NCBI GenBank assembly: GCA_030062745.1
Contig: CP099843.1
Span: forward strand, 16,713,997 to 16,777,996
Direction: 5' to 3'
Length of the DNA stretch: 64,000 nt
DNA from: Capitulum mitella
Lineage: Eukaryota; Arthropoda; Thecostraca; Pollicipedomorpha; Pollicipedidae
Positions 25,335 to 35,949 of the stretch are shown here, piece after piece (within the stretch, counting starts at the first letter, position 1; every line of letters starts with the position of its first letter). The translations under genes were made by a program, and so were the position numbers. Below the pieces are notes generated by a model, which was given only the letters and a program-made list of their open reading frames with translations, ran no database searches and was not told the origin of the DNA.

Positions 25335-26345
25335 TTTTGATGTCTTAGTCATGAATCGAGAGCTTGTAGATGGGACTATTACCATTGGTCCATACATCTT
25401 AAATTTTTAGAAAACTAATCGGCGTCCACAGGGTTTTGAAAACGGGGCACTACTTTTTCAAAGCCAAATTAACAAAAAAAGTGAGAACACTTCTTAGCTT
25501 TTATTAGTCATGTTACACCGAGGGACTATTAATCGTATTAAATTATGTAATGCTAGCATAGACGGCACCAGGGACATGATAAATGGGAACTGCCACGACC
25601 ATATCGTCATCACGTCAACTTACAACCTTTGATTTTAAACGACCCTCCAATGACCTTAGAACCACATGGTTCCATATTGTTTGAAAACGTTTTCATTCAT
25701 TTTAATTGACTATTTCCAAAATTACAGCTTATGACTGTCGTGATATAGGGTACGCGCCATGACATTTTAGATCGTAGCTCCGCGACCCAACCTGACATCA
25801 ACCTGGAACTTGATACACAAACAGAGGACACCTTTCTAAGTCATAAACTTTCTGGGTTTTGCATGTGGAAAAGTAACATCAGTATATCCCACATTATTAT
25901 ATGTACTAAGATCTATATAATGATTTGGAATAAAATTAATAATAATAATCATACATTAATATAAGTCAAATTCTGACTCTTGACCTTGAACTGACCCCAC
26001 AAATTGACTTAAGATTAACAAAATCATTTGTGTATGCTTGCTCAGTAATTTATTATGCGTCCATGTAATGTTTTAGGCTCTATCTTAAAACCTATTTTTG
26101 GCGGTTATTTTTCTTTTACCTTCAGCAGTGCCAAAAATGGCCTGAGGTACCTCTCAAAAATTTAGTCTGGTCTTCGTCCTTGAGGAAAATAAAATTGCAA
26201 TATTTTCCTTCAGTACGTAGATCAAATAGGTAAAAAAAATGCCCAAGTTTCGTACAGCTGCATCAAAAACCCTAGAAATGAGGGACGAATTTGGCCCTCC
26301 CCCAGCGGAAATAAAGTTAAACACCCCCACTTGAACGACGGTCAA
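25335..26345 (+). mobile_element. Dispersed repeat family R, copy 1 (about 1 kb)
   Basis: Collinear with 31800-32970 over its whole length. Matching landmarks in order include GAGAGCTT..GATG, GGTCCATAC, GGCG..CAC, GTCAACTTACRAC, a TGAC..C.GTGATA.AGGG block, ACCCAACCT.A.ATC, CTTTCAGCAG/CTTCAGCAG and a run ending near CAAGYTTCGT. The interior is AT-rich, non-coding and carries scattered GACCTT words. The right boundary carries TTAAACACCCCCAC, resembling the G/C-run ends of the TTAA elements at 49-63 kb. No transposase frame is present, so it is non-autonomous. Exact ends are approximate. Confidence 0.75.
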
Positions 26346-26349
26346 AGTC

Positions 26350-29190
26350 GTAAGGCTACGAACGTCTTTAAATGGTATGATAACTGAGAAGTTTAGACTA
26401 CCGTCTCCCGAACGAAATCCAACACGCTACCAGACTCCTCGAACAGGCAGGACAGGAATGCAGTCAACCAATGGAGAAGGGCGGCTAGGCTTTAACCAAA
26501 ATTTCCCAGAAACCGATCTAGTTCCTCGGCCTGAGGCAGTCGGTTATGACGGGAGTTTCCGGGGTCACTAACGGCTGCCGGACGCCGCTCCTGGAGACTG
26601 CTTTCATGGGAGAGTTAAATACACATCCGATGGTAAGTGGTGTTCGTTTAAATTTTCCGACAGGTGGTTTCCACAAGAAGTTTGCGCTTAGTTAAATTTG
26701 TAGCAAATTGACGAACGACATCATTTTCATGTGCATACACCAGTTTAATTTATCATCGCCCATGCAAGTTAAACGATATACTGTTCACTAGATTTGATAT
26801 TTCAAGGGACACTTTCTTAGGCATTTTGCGGCTCTTTACGCACTATATGCACGACAGAAACCTCACAGACCTCATTCCCGACGGGAAGTTCTGATTTCCA
26901 AGAACAAAACAGATTTGTCTTTTTTTCGGAATACCGCGAGATGTTTCTTATCTTCTTTCCATTGCGCTCTGATCACATTAATTCAAGAAAACCAATGCAT
27001 TTATTTTCCTCCAGAAAAAACCCAGGCCATACACCGAGATATCATTTATTTGTCCCAACTTCGCGTACCAAATTAGAAGCGCCAGCCCATGGAAAGACGG
27101 TACCGGAAACGTCGTCGGCGGCCTAATAGACTCGGCAGGTAGTCCCAAATATTTATCTCTCCGGAAAAGGCCTGTCGCGTCGCGCCGGCCTCTGGTGTGC
27201 GTATCGGAACTCCATCAGCTCAGCGGGAAGGGCGCAAGCTGGCGGCCGGAAGATCGAAGCGTAACAGCCACCGAACGCGCCAAAGCTCCGTCAAGGCCGC
27301 GGCTGACATGTGACCAGCAGCTGACGCACTCAAAGGACGACTGAAAGCGCGATGAATGATGTTGCACTGATAAATGTAAGACTGACAACCGGGAAAGACC
27401 ACAGGCACATGCATATCAGCAGGTAACTACTCGCTGCAAATTGTAAATCCAGTCGTGTAGGTGGGCATCATTCTTTCATTACCCGTCACGAGCGGTACTT
27501 TCCATATTTGGTAAGAATCGTCTTTTTTCGGCCGACTTCCCACCCTGGTGACATCAGCACGTCACGGTAATGACTGCATCAAAGGAAATGATGTGTGCAT
27601 AAGTCGATAAACCCATTGGTCTTGGTTTAGGCTAAGCTGGGTGTTAAAATACAAATATCACAAAAGTTTGATATCATTCCATCCGCATTAAACGGTTTGA
27701 GACATGAATGTTTTTGTTAATTCGATGCACTAGCCGAGTCTTCTAACAAAGTTAATCAATGGTAATGGGAATACACTATGTTTATCGTTGATCACGAAAG
27801 TTTTTTGGGGGCCTCTTCAGCATTTTTAAGATGTTTTGAACAGTAATTTCATGTTGCCCTGCGCTCGTGCATGCAGCAGGAACTCTGGCATTGCCGATTG
27901 TTCTTGATATACCCAAATATATTTTGAAACAGTTCTTGCTTCATTTTTGTTTTTGATGCACAGACGTTACTGAAAAATAGTACGCTTTGGAAACAAAAAC
28001 CTACCACTGTAATAAACAAATACATTGAGCCAAAATAACCACTTTGCAAACAACCGACTGCAACAGTCTCCTGGGATCTTCTAAAGCTAGGAAAGTCACT
28101 CACGGGACACGCACCCACACGGCCAGATGACTCACAGAATCGTTCCGGAAGTCAGACTGAGACATCGACAAAGCCCTCCGTCAGTTGCCGCCACGTTCCC
28201 ACAGCCGTGAACCTGCGTCGTGAATTCTCGTCAGTCGGCGACTGAGACGTGAGGCCGACTTCCAAGCCTCTCTCCACCCTCGCCCGCCGAGAAAGGTCGG
28301 CATCCTCTGAAGTGTTTCAGCTCGGTGCAATCGGCGCCCATCTGAGGCAAGTCGGCAAAAATGCGGTTGCAATTTATGAGGAGATGCAAGATACGGCCTG
28401 CGGCGCGGCCCAGGGGCCGGCCGACCAGCATCCTTTGCGTGACAGCCGGTAAATGGTTGCCGTTTGGCGGAAAACACTTTTGTAACAAGACTGTCGATCT
28501 CGATCCATACCAGCCCGTCTGAAAATCCCCGTCTGATGACAGTGGACAGAGAAGTAAGTCTGGGTTCCAGTTACTGGTTATATTCCTCAAATAATGTACC
28601 AGTGGTTCGATTATTTACACAAACTGCTGCCGTAATTGTTTCAAATCATGTAGATGACGTCCCGCGAAACATCATTATTAGTCTTAATATACTCATAACA
28701 AACGAGAAGTGTCGACGCCTCAAGTGCATTTCCATGCTGTTGTATCTGCCGTTTATTGTCAGATATTTCGGCGCCCTATCTGACATGCTGACCTCTGTGT
28801 CTGTGGCTGCCCGGCGTAAATGGCAAACCTCTGCCCTTGCTAGACTGGACAGCTTTGAGAACTCTCCGAAACCCGTGCAGGATTCCGCTTCAGCTGCCTC
28901 TGTAGAGTCTGTAGATTTTCCAGCGGGCAAAGGTCTGAAGGCCTCGCCGGGCTCGCTCCTTATTTCCACAAAGCTAGGATATTGTCCCTAGACCAGTTTT
29001 GGGTTTGTTTCACGATGTGAGTCGGTGCCCCATCCTGCATGGAGTTCACAATGGATCTCACAGGTACCCTTTTCCTTTTTTTGAAGGACGGAGCTGATTC
29101 TGGCAACACAGGTGATGGCTTGCTCAAGGCACTTCTCCAGGACCTCTGCGATGTGGTGCGCTGTGTCGACGCTCTGTTTCTGTGGAAGAA
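26350..29190. other. Anonymous sequence with GC-rich patches
   Basis: GC-rich at 27130-27300 and 28190-28460. In the latter both strands are open (minus 119 codons at 28231-28590, plus 67 codons at 28249-28452) and a strong donor (GAA followed by GTAAGT) occurs at 28551 on the plus strand. The 175-codon plus frame at 28464-28991 is mirrored by an open minus frame. I cannot assign any of these. Confidence 0.4.
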
Positions 29191-29196
29191 TATACT

Positions 29197-29276
29197 ATAT
29201 ATAAGATTTTGATAGCTGATATATAAGATTTTGATATAATATATAAGATTTGATATAATAGATAAGATTTCGATAG
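29197..29276. repeat. AT-rich tandem repeat, four units of about 20 bp
   Basis: The unit ATATAAGATTTTGATA with short variable spacers, four times. The last copy is diverged (GATAAGATTTCGATAG). Confidence 0.9.
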
Positions 29277-29419
29277 TTCCGAGGCTTTTATTGCACTCCG
29301 GCTCATGATCTCAGAAGGGTCCTTTAAAACTGAAACTAAGCGAAACTGAAACAACACCCTGCTTAGACAGCTACGGTATCCCAGATGGTGTTCGTCGGAC
29401 GCGCCTCGATGACCTCAGA

Positions 29420-29810
29420 ATTATCTGGTGCCGTTATCTGGAGACCGCACTGCTGTACGTCGCTCAACAAGTTGTCCCCGAGCTGTCAACAGGTGTGCCC
29501 AAAACGCCGCCCTCTCTAACTCCGACTCTGTAATCGCAGCGGTGTCAACCGACGCTTTAGCCAAATTATCCTCTTTTTGTCGGCTTACGCAAGGCGTCGG
29601 CAGACAGCGGGCAACACAAAACCTCGGCTGAAGGGGGCGGAAACGGAGGCAGGACGGCCGGCTCGCCCCGCCGCCGCTGTTTTGCTGCCTCAGTTGGCGT
29701 GATGGGACGGCTCTGCCCCTCTTGACGCTGGACACGAGGCCCGATTAGGCTCGCGGCAGTCACGCAACTCACGCGGCGGCACACAGGACAAACAGCGCCG
29801 GCCACTATCG
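29420..29810. other. GC-rich patch
   Basis: CpG-rich sequence with overlapping open frames on both strands. No gene recognised. Confidence 0.4.
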
Positions 29811-30036
29811 GCTCTACAACGCCTCTTTCTGAGCAAACGCAGTGCTCTTGACTGGGATCGTATTCTGGTTGTGCTTGGACGATAAGGCGGGCTGGCGACT
29901 TAGCTGGTGCTTCAGGTTGGACCCGATGCTCTTATTTGCTGACAGACGGGCCTGGCGCCCGCGGTGATGCCATGAAGAGGTCACGCTTCTCACCCACGCG
30001 TCGTCGCTGCGAATAAAGCGGCGGCTGGGTCACGGC

Positions 30037-30090
30037 AAGGTCGTGACCGGTGAACTTTTGGCCGGCGTGTTCTAACCACTGTGCAATAGA
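30037..30090 (-). mobile_element. Possible tRNA-derived SINE head (Pol III A/B boxes)
   Basis: On the minus strand a string like a tRNA A-box region (GCACAGTGGTTAGAACACGCC, read from about 30083) is followed about 25 bp later by GGTCACGACCTT, a diverged B box. The A-box phrase is close to the D-arm region of many tRNAs and tRNA-derived SINEs. There is no acceptor stem or full cloverleaf, so it is not a functional tRNA gene. The body would extend leftward to perhaps 29940. Confidence 0.35.
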
Positions 30091-30099
30091 AGAGTGTAG

Positions 30100-30780
30100 G
30101 GGTTGACCTACCAAAGTATGTTTACGGCCAGCCTCTGTTTAACGCGGAAAGGCCAGCTGTTCAGTGCACGTGGAACATCACGGCTTATTTTTGATGTACA
30201 GCACATCTCGCTTTAATGTACAGAAAATGTGTTGTTTGTGGCTGAACCAGAATTACTTTTGTCATGTACTCAGCGGCGTTCGTTTCGCTTCATCCTTTGG
30301 TTCTAATCTGGCCCAACATGGATCTGCGAAAGAAATCTTCACACAATACAAAAAACGAGTCCCCATCGTTAGTATGCTTTTTGCATCAGGTTTCCACGTA
30401 AAAGCGATGCTACTGATGGCATAATTTCGCCGACACACGACTATACCGCATTGCATGCTGCTGATGGGCAGTTTTCGATGAAAATGTCGAAATCGGAACC
30501 AGAACCATGCAGCTCGCTGTGCCATAGGTGTACCCGGGTCTGGCTGCTCCGAGCCCCGAGTTCGCCGGCATTGCGGAAGCCCTGTCACCTATATCCGTCG
30601 TGTTTTTTGTTTGTAAAATCCCATGCTGCAGTTCATTACATCTATTCCGGTGAGATTAAGCGTAGGGGCAGGTTATTCGCGACAGGTCACGTGGTTGTGG
30701 AACTTGTATCTCGCCTACTCTTGGAATAAATGTACCCCACCTTGGTGGTCATTAATCAATTTAGCCGACACTCTCTATTC
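30100..30780. other. Anonymous sequence
   Basis: Nothing recognised. Confidence 0.45.
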
Positions 30781-31190
30781 CTGCCAGGGTGGCGTGCCCC
30801 TTCCGTTTGAATCATTCCCACCTCTAACATTGCCTACGGGCAGGCCTTCGCGGCGAACGCGCCACCCCTGCGCCGTTTTGGCCTCGGGAGGACACGCTCC
30901 GGCTCTTCCGCCGCCGCCGGGCGCGGCCGCCGGCAATTCGCCGCGGCCGCGCTGAAAACGTGCCAGATCGACGCTCGGTGAGCGATGACCGGCCTTCGTC
31001 GGCGCCCCTCTCACGGGAAGAGCGGCAGCTGACGCCGGAGTGGGAACGGGGACAGGGACGGACCGCGGAGACGGCGCGAGGCACGGAAACGGTGGCCGGA
31101 ACAATGGACGGAACAGGTACCGGAGCAAGCACTGGCACGGGGATCGAAACATGAGCCGGGATGACGATCGAAACGGAGATCGGGAACGCC
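30780..31190. other. GC-rich island with purine-rich imperfect repeats
   Basis: CpG-rich to about 31020. From about 31038 to 31190 the plus strand is strongly purine-biased with recurring GGAACGG, GGGACAGG and CGGAAC words, an irregular minisatellite. Both strands are open, giving Arg/Gly-rich translations that reflect the repeat. Confidence 0.5.
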
Positions 31191-31553
31191 GGGCAGAAAT
31201 GCTAGATGCCGAACATGCGTTGCTCGATAACGCAACAGCCTCGATTGTGAGGGACTAAGTCGCGTATCATCCTGGTACGTTTTAAAATTCTTAATCTGAA
31301 CAAAAAGCTGGGAAGCCGAAAAATGCTTAGTACGATACAAAGCACGTGACCTTGCAAATAGTCTACTGAGGTGCTATTTAAGGGCAATAAATATGAGCGC
31401 TCTCCCGCATAGCAATTTTGACAACACTGCAGCCCGTAAATGTCGCATGCGTAACAATTGATGCACCAATTATTTCAGTACTAATCCTTCGCGCGATTGG
31501 TAACGGTTATGTAGGCCTACCAGGCTGTTTGTCTCAAATGGGCTATTTATGGT

Positions 31554-31592
31554 TCCCAGTGACATTCTGAGGAAACCGGAATGTCACTGGGA
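31554..31592. other. Perfect inverted repeat, 14-bp arms
   Basis: TCCCAGTGACATTC (31554-31567), an 11-base loop, then GAATGTCACTGGGA (31579-31592). It is isolated in AT-rich DNA and may be a snap-back remnant of a short palindromic transposon or a transcribed hairpin. Confidence 0.9.
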
Positions 31593-31799
31593 CTTTAATT
31601 AGGAAATCGGAATGGAGCGATTTTAAAACACTGTGACTATACCACACTTACCTTGAATCGTTTTTTAGGGCAAAATATCCCACTCGAGCAAAAAATGTTG
31701 TTTTTTTCGGATGTGATTTCCTAATCATGTCATGTAGCCTGGTCCGCAAACCAGCAGCTGTCTCGACACTGGAATGTATCATTAAAGCTATTCATGTAC

Positions 31800-32970
31800 C
31801 CATAACCCTATTTTGATGCAATTGACGTGAATTGAGAGCTTATCGATGAAAGTTACCCTCTGGTCCATACGATCAGTTTTGGAAAAATTCATGGGCGTTC
31901 ACACTGAACTAGAACGTGGGGATGAATGCCATTTTTTAAGTTAGATCAACATGAGTTTTTTTTAACTTCTACTAGTCATTCCATAGTTCAGAAGTGAAAG
32001 TCGTATTACATTGTTTGCATAATGTTGCATAGGCGGCGCCAGAAGCAAAAACAAGGGGGAAATGGCATGGAGGAGATTCATTAGGTCAACTTACGACTAA
32101 AAAGAAAAAAATGTCCGAGCGTGTTGCAGAGGGTGGCGTTAAGATCAGAGCCAAAGCAAAGCCGCGCTTGCTACTGGACCATGACCCTACATTTGACATG
32201 AAATGGCCTCAAATACCCCAAAAGTCACATGGAATGACCTTAGATTCATCTCTTAGTGTTTGGAATGGTTTCAGTGAATTATGTTTCTTTAATTATTCTT
32301 TCTATCTTTAACAATTTTCTTTTATTTTTTTATCCCTTTTTTGTTTCTTTTATTTTTTCCAATATCTTTAATAATTTTCTTTAACTATGAATCCATTTCA
32401 GTGTTTCTAAACGTTTTGTTTATGACCGCCGTGATACAGGGAACACGAGGGACGTGGATCATAGCTCTTTAACCCAACCTCATATCGACCTGAAATTTGA
32501 AACAAGAATAGAAAAGTTATGCTATTATACTAAGGTACATACACCCTAGGTTTTTATTTAAACAAATACTGCCAAGACATTCATATAAAAGCGCATTTTG
32601 CCTTCCGATATTTACCTTTCTTTGCGAAGTGACCTCAGGTGAAGACGAATATTTTTGTATGTTTACTCAATTATCTATGTATACACTCACTGAAATTTTA
32701 AAGTTCCATCAAAGAAACTCTATTTTGGCAGCCATTTTTCTTTCACTTTCAGCAGTTCCGAAAATGCACTGACGTTCCTCTCAATAACGTCGCTTGGCTC
32801 CTCTCCTAAACAAAATAGAATGATGAAATTTCGACATAATACGTAAAAGAACGGATAGGAAAAGTGACCAAGCTTCGTGAAGCTGCTTCAGATATCCTGG
32901 GAATGGTGGGCAAAAAAAAAAACGTAGAGGTAGGGTCTCTAAAGCTTCTCATCCGGGAATATTGCAAGGA
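31800..32970 (+). mobile_element. Dispersed repeat family R, copy 2
   Basis: Same orientation and order of landmarks as copy 1 at 25335-26345, diverged by substitutions and small indels, with a T-rich insertion around 32280-32360. No transposase or reverse-transcriptase frame is visible. A 66-codon frame at 32111-32311 lies wholly inside the repeat and is not a gene. Confidence 0.75.
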
Positions 32971-33121
32971 CAGAAAAAATATATGAAAAACGACACAAAG
33001 TAAAGCAGTTATACACGTGGCTTGTCCAAAAGTCTCTTATTGCCTTTCAGCATTCATGTCATAGACATAGTAGTAGTCGGTGTATTTACAACTCTTGCCG
33101 ACATATGGCTTAACAGGTGTG

Positions 33122-33516
33122 TCGTTTTGTGTGAATGATTAGGGTGGGGAGGGGGCTGATCCGAGGGCCCGACAACCTATATAAGAAGCTACCAAGACAA
33201 CCCCCCTCCCCAAAATGTGCGTTTTTTAAAGGATTTAGCCCGCTTTGTTTTGAGCAGCGGCATTTTTTCTGTTATTTGTTGTCATTTATCGAATGAAAAT
33301 TATATGCATTTTCATGCATATATATGTACACATATGCATAACACTACAATTTTTCATTTGGTAAATGACAAAAAAAAAAATTGCTGTCGGTCAAAACCAA
33401 GTGGTCTAAATCCGTTGAAAAACATACTTTTGGGAAGGTCCTTGTCGTGGTAGCTTCTCACATGGTTTATCCTGCCCTCGGCTAGGCCCTACACCCTCAT
33501 CATTTACACAAAACGA
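33122..33516. mobile_element. MITE with about 80-bp terminal inverted repeats
   Basis: The left arm (33122-33203, starting TCGTTTTGTGTGAATGATTA) is the inverse of the right arm (33434-33516, read on the minus strand as TCGTTTTGTGTAAATGATGA). Both contain GCCGAGGGC/TCCGAGGGCCC and AGAAGCTACCAMGACAA. Arms match at roughly three quarters of positions by eye. The 230-bp interior is AT-rich with no transposase. A clear target-site duplication is not evident. Confidence 0.88.
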
Positions 33517-33709
33517 ATATGTTTACATTTACACCCCTCATATATATATATACGCTTCAACAACATTTAGAAGCAGGATATTGATTCTGCGATGCTCTTT
33601 AAATATCACCGATTAGGATGTTGATAACAATTGTCATAAATCGGAAGTTGATAAGTTTTTTAGACAGTGTTTGGATCTTTCGTACAGCCACCATATTACC
33701 GGCCTCATG

Positions 33710-33710
<1 letters not shown>

Positions 33711-33762
<52 letters not shown>
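33711..33762. repeat. (TA)26 microsatellite
   Basis: 52 bp of pure alternating TA, followed by degenerate TATG/TGTG steps to about 33800. Confidence 0.95.
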
Positions 33763-33766
<4 letters not shown>

Positions 33767-34109
33767 GTATATATATGTGTGTTTACATGTATATCAGACA
33801 GATAAATAAATAAATGGATCAACAGACGTACCTGGAATCTTGATCCCATTTTTTATTCCAACACAGTATTTACTCACAATACACTGCTAGGGTTGCTGCT
33901 AGGGCCTACCAAAAATGATAGGCCTCTAGCACTGCCAGACCTAAAGAAAACGACACTCATGAGCATTGTGCATGTTTGACTACGAAATCTTTCACCATTC
34001 ATACCCTAAATGTTTTACTTTTTTATTTTCCATTCCATTCTTTTTGCCTACCTCTTAACTATTGTAGCCGTTTTTTTTTGTTATTGTTGCCTTATTCTTT
34101 GTTAAAACC

Positions 34110-34690
34110 GGCGGGAAATACGAGCCTGGCAGGCGGGCAAAATCAGTTTTAGAATGGTCAAGACCCACAGTAGGGGGGTGCATGACTTTTCCCAAAAAAA
34201 TGGAAATGAACACCCCTGTGACTTAACCCAGCACCGCCTGGAAGGTGTCAAATAGGGCACCCCCTCGGCATTGTCCTTCAGTTTTGCAATTGACTCAGTG
34301 GAGAATCCTAGGGAGTAATTATCGCTCTCCGTCGAGGGGAGTAATGCAACCTTATCTAACCTGACCGAGACTGACCTTGACTGAATGAAACGAAGATAAT
34401 GCAAAAGTGATCATAAGAAGGTTTCACTTCCATCCTTTTTGTCACGGAGATCAAAAAGTTGCGAAAAAAGTATCCAGCTTTGGCATGTAAAGTAATACCA
34501 ATATTTAATCTGACCTAGATTGACCTTGACCCTGCCTATTTTAGCATTTTGGCACGCAATTGATGCAGGAGATCGTGACCTTTCGTTTGATGCCCAACTA
34601 AAGGCTCTAAGGGCACTGTTGCCCACGATATGATGTACAAACCGATGTCGGTTTTTCCGACGTCGAGTTATGCGTTTCAAGTGGCCTGTG
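34110..34690. mobile_element. Possible decayed non-autonomous element
   Basis: AT-rich sequence sharing the style of the other elements: a G-run near the left end (GTAGGGGGGTGC) and repeated GACCTTGAC / TGACCTAGATTGACCTTGAC words. It ends near a CRE-like TGACGTCA (34691). No inverted end pair was confirmed, so the call is by resemblance only. Confidence 0.3.
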
Positions 34691-35013
34691 ACGTCATCAG
34701 TCGCGTGACTAAGGCCAACTACTATTTTCTGAATCGCAATGCTCAGGACTATCGATTGTTGGTAGTCCGGTAGACCAATTAGATTAGATAGATCCGACGG
34801 TTAGATCCTGAGATAGCAGAATTTTGTCCCTTTTTGACACCCCCAGGCGGTCGCGGGTACAAAAAGACGCCAGGCGATGCCGGGATATTATTCGATCCGA
34901 TTCAAGTTACGTGCACAAAAAAGGACACTAGTATTTCGAAAAAACACAACACTTATGATACAAAAAGGAACGAAATCACAGCGGTCGTATCACGGCGAAA
35001 TCACAACACTCAG

Positions 35014-35643
35014 TCACGAATCACGGCGCTGCTCGCCACGATCGAGCTTGCCCACAAATTCGCCGCGAGCTCTAGAAGCACTGATGGCCGGCAGCAGGTG
35101 GTTCTAGGAGGGCACTGCACGGAAAAACAACACCCGGCGCGACGTCGACAGCCGAAAAGCCGTCGGCTGCAGCATGGTTACCGACGTCGCGCGGGTGGTG
35201 AGCTGTGAGACGGTTGCACGAGTGACGAACAACGGGCGGATTGCCGGAGAGTACCCGGATCCCTCAGCGATCGAAAATGCCAAGATTATGACAGTGGGTG
35301 GCGAGGTCACGCACACCGCGCCAAACCTGCGCCTCCGCGGTCGGTGAGATATGACCACGAGCACGTGCCCCCGAGACAGTCCAGGCCCGGACTCCATCAC
35401 CCTCTGCGCCCCGTCCAGACGGCACGCCGCAGCCCCGCCCCACACTGAGAGGCAGTACAGGACATGTTGGAAGACATGACGTTGCGCCAGGGGTTGACTG
35501 GCATTGAGACTGAGGTGGTGCCGAATTTTAAACATACGTGGAAGGGTGGAACTGCACTTTTTGTCGACATTACAGATGTGCTCGTTCCTGAATAGGAATT
35601 GGTCGAGAGTCATTCCCAGCATGTTCACAAACGGAAATAGCAT
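35014..35643 (-). pseudogene. Decayed non-LTR retrotransposon: reverse-transcriptase C-terminal part
   Basis: On the minus strand one frame runs from 35643 to a TAG at 35104-35106 and continues in frame to 35014. It carries the order of motifs typical of the region after the catalytic palm in CR1/L2/jockey-type LINE polymerases: LGMTLDQFLFRNEHI (the LGvxlDxxLxFxxHI motif), a KKCSSTL helix, then HVLYCLSVWGG (the hxxYCxxvWG motif), LDGAQRV (the LDxxQRV motif), AFRLSTSRRVLFFRAV, and after the stop NHLLPAISASRARGEFVGKL. The TAG stands where this family has a conserved Trp (WNxLP), so it reads as a nonsense mutation. The catalytic FADD box and the endonuclease are not in this frame. It is therefore a truncated, inactive copy. 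Assignment to the LINE class is firm from the motif order; the clade is inference. Confidence 0.75.
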
Positions 35644-35738
35644 TAGTTTGCAGTCAGATATATTAAAATAAAGGGATAAAGTTCTCTTAACGTTTTGAGG
35701 CTGAGGTTGTCCCTGAGAGAATTATGGGGACATATAAA

Positions 35739-35945
35739 TCAAGAGACTAACAAATCATTGTGACGCGTCATGGACAACAGCGAGTTAATGACAACTGTCA
35801 TGAAGTAAGTTGTGCCGTCAAAAAGCAACGTGAACAGCGGGGAAATTCTGAGAATAGCCTGGATATCTATATTCACTTGGCTATGCGATGAAGTTTGCCC
35901 AGTCAGAAAATTCCTATCTGGTGATGCTGTAGTTTTCTTCATATT
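35739..35945 (-). pseudogene. Possible upstream part of the same LINE (palm region)
   Basis: A 67-codon minus frame directly upstream of the RT fragment contains FLTGQTSSHSQVNI and RISPLFTLLF. These resemble the YLxGRxQxVxI stretch and the PQGSxLGPLLF motif of LINE reverse transcriptases in the right order and spacing, but with the PQGS core lost. It is in a different frame from the downstream piece, consistent with indel decay. Confidence 0.4.
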
Positions 35946-35949
35946 CCTA

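Noticed and set aside
28231-28991. Several 67-175 codon frames on both strands with a strong donor at 28551
   Set aside because: At least three mutually exclusive frames look equally plausible; no motif or splice partner to choose among them.
35104-35643. Reading the LINE fragment as a host gene
   Set aside because: The motif order is that of a LINE polymerase end and the frame carries a nonsense codon at a conserved Trp.
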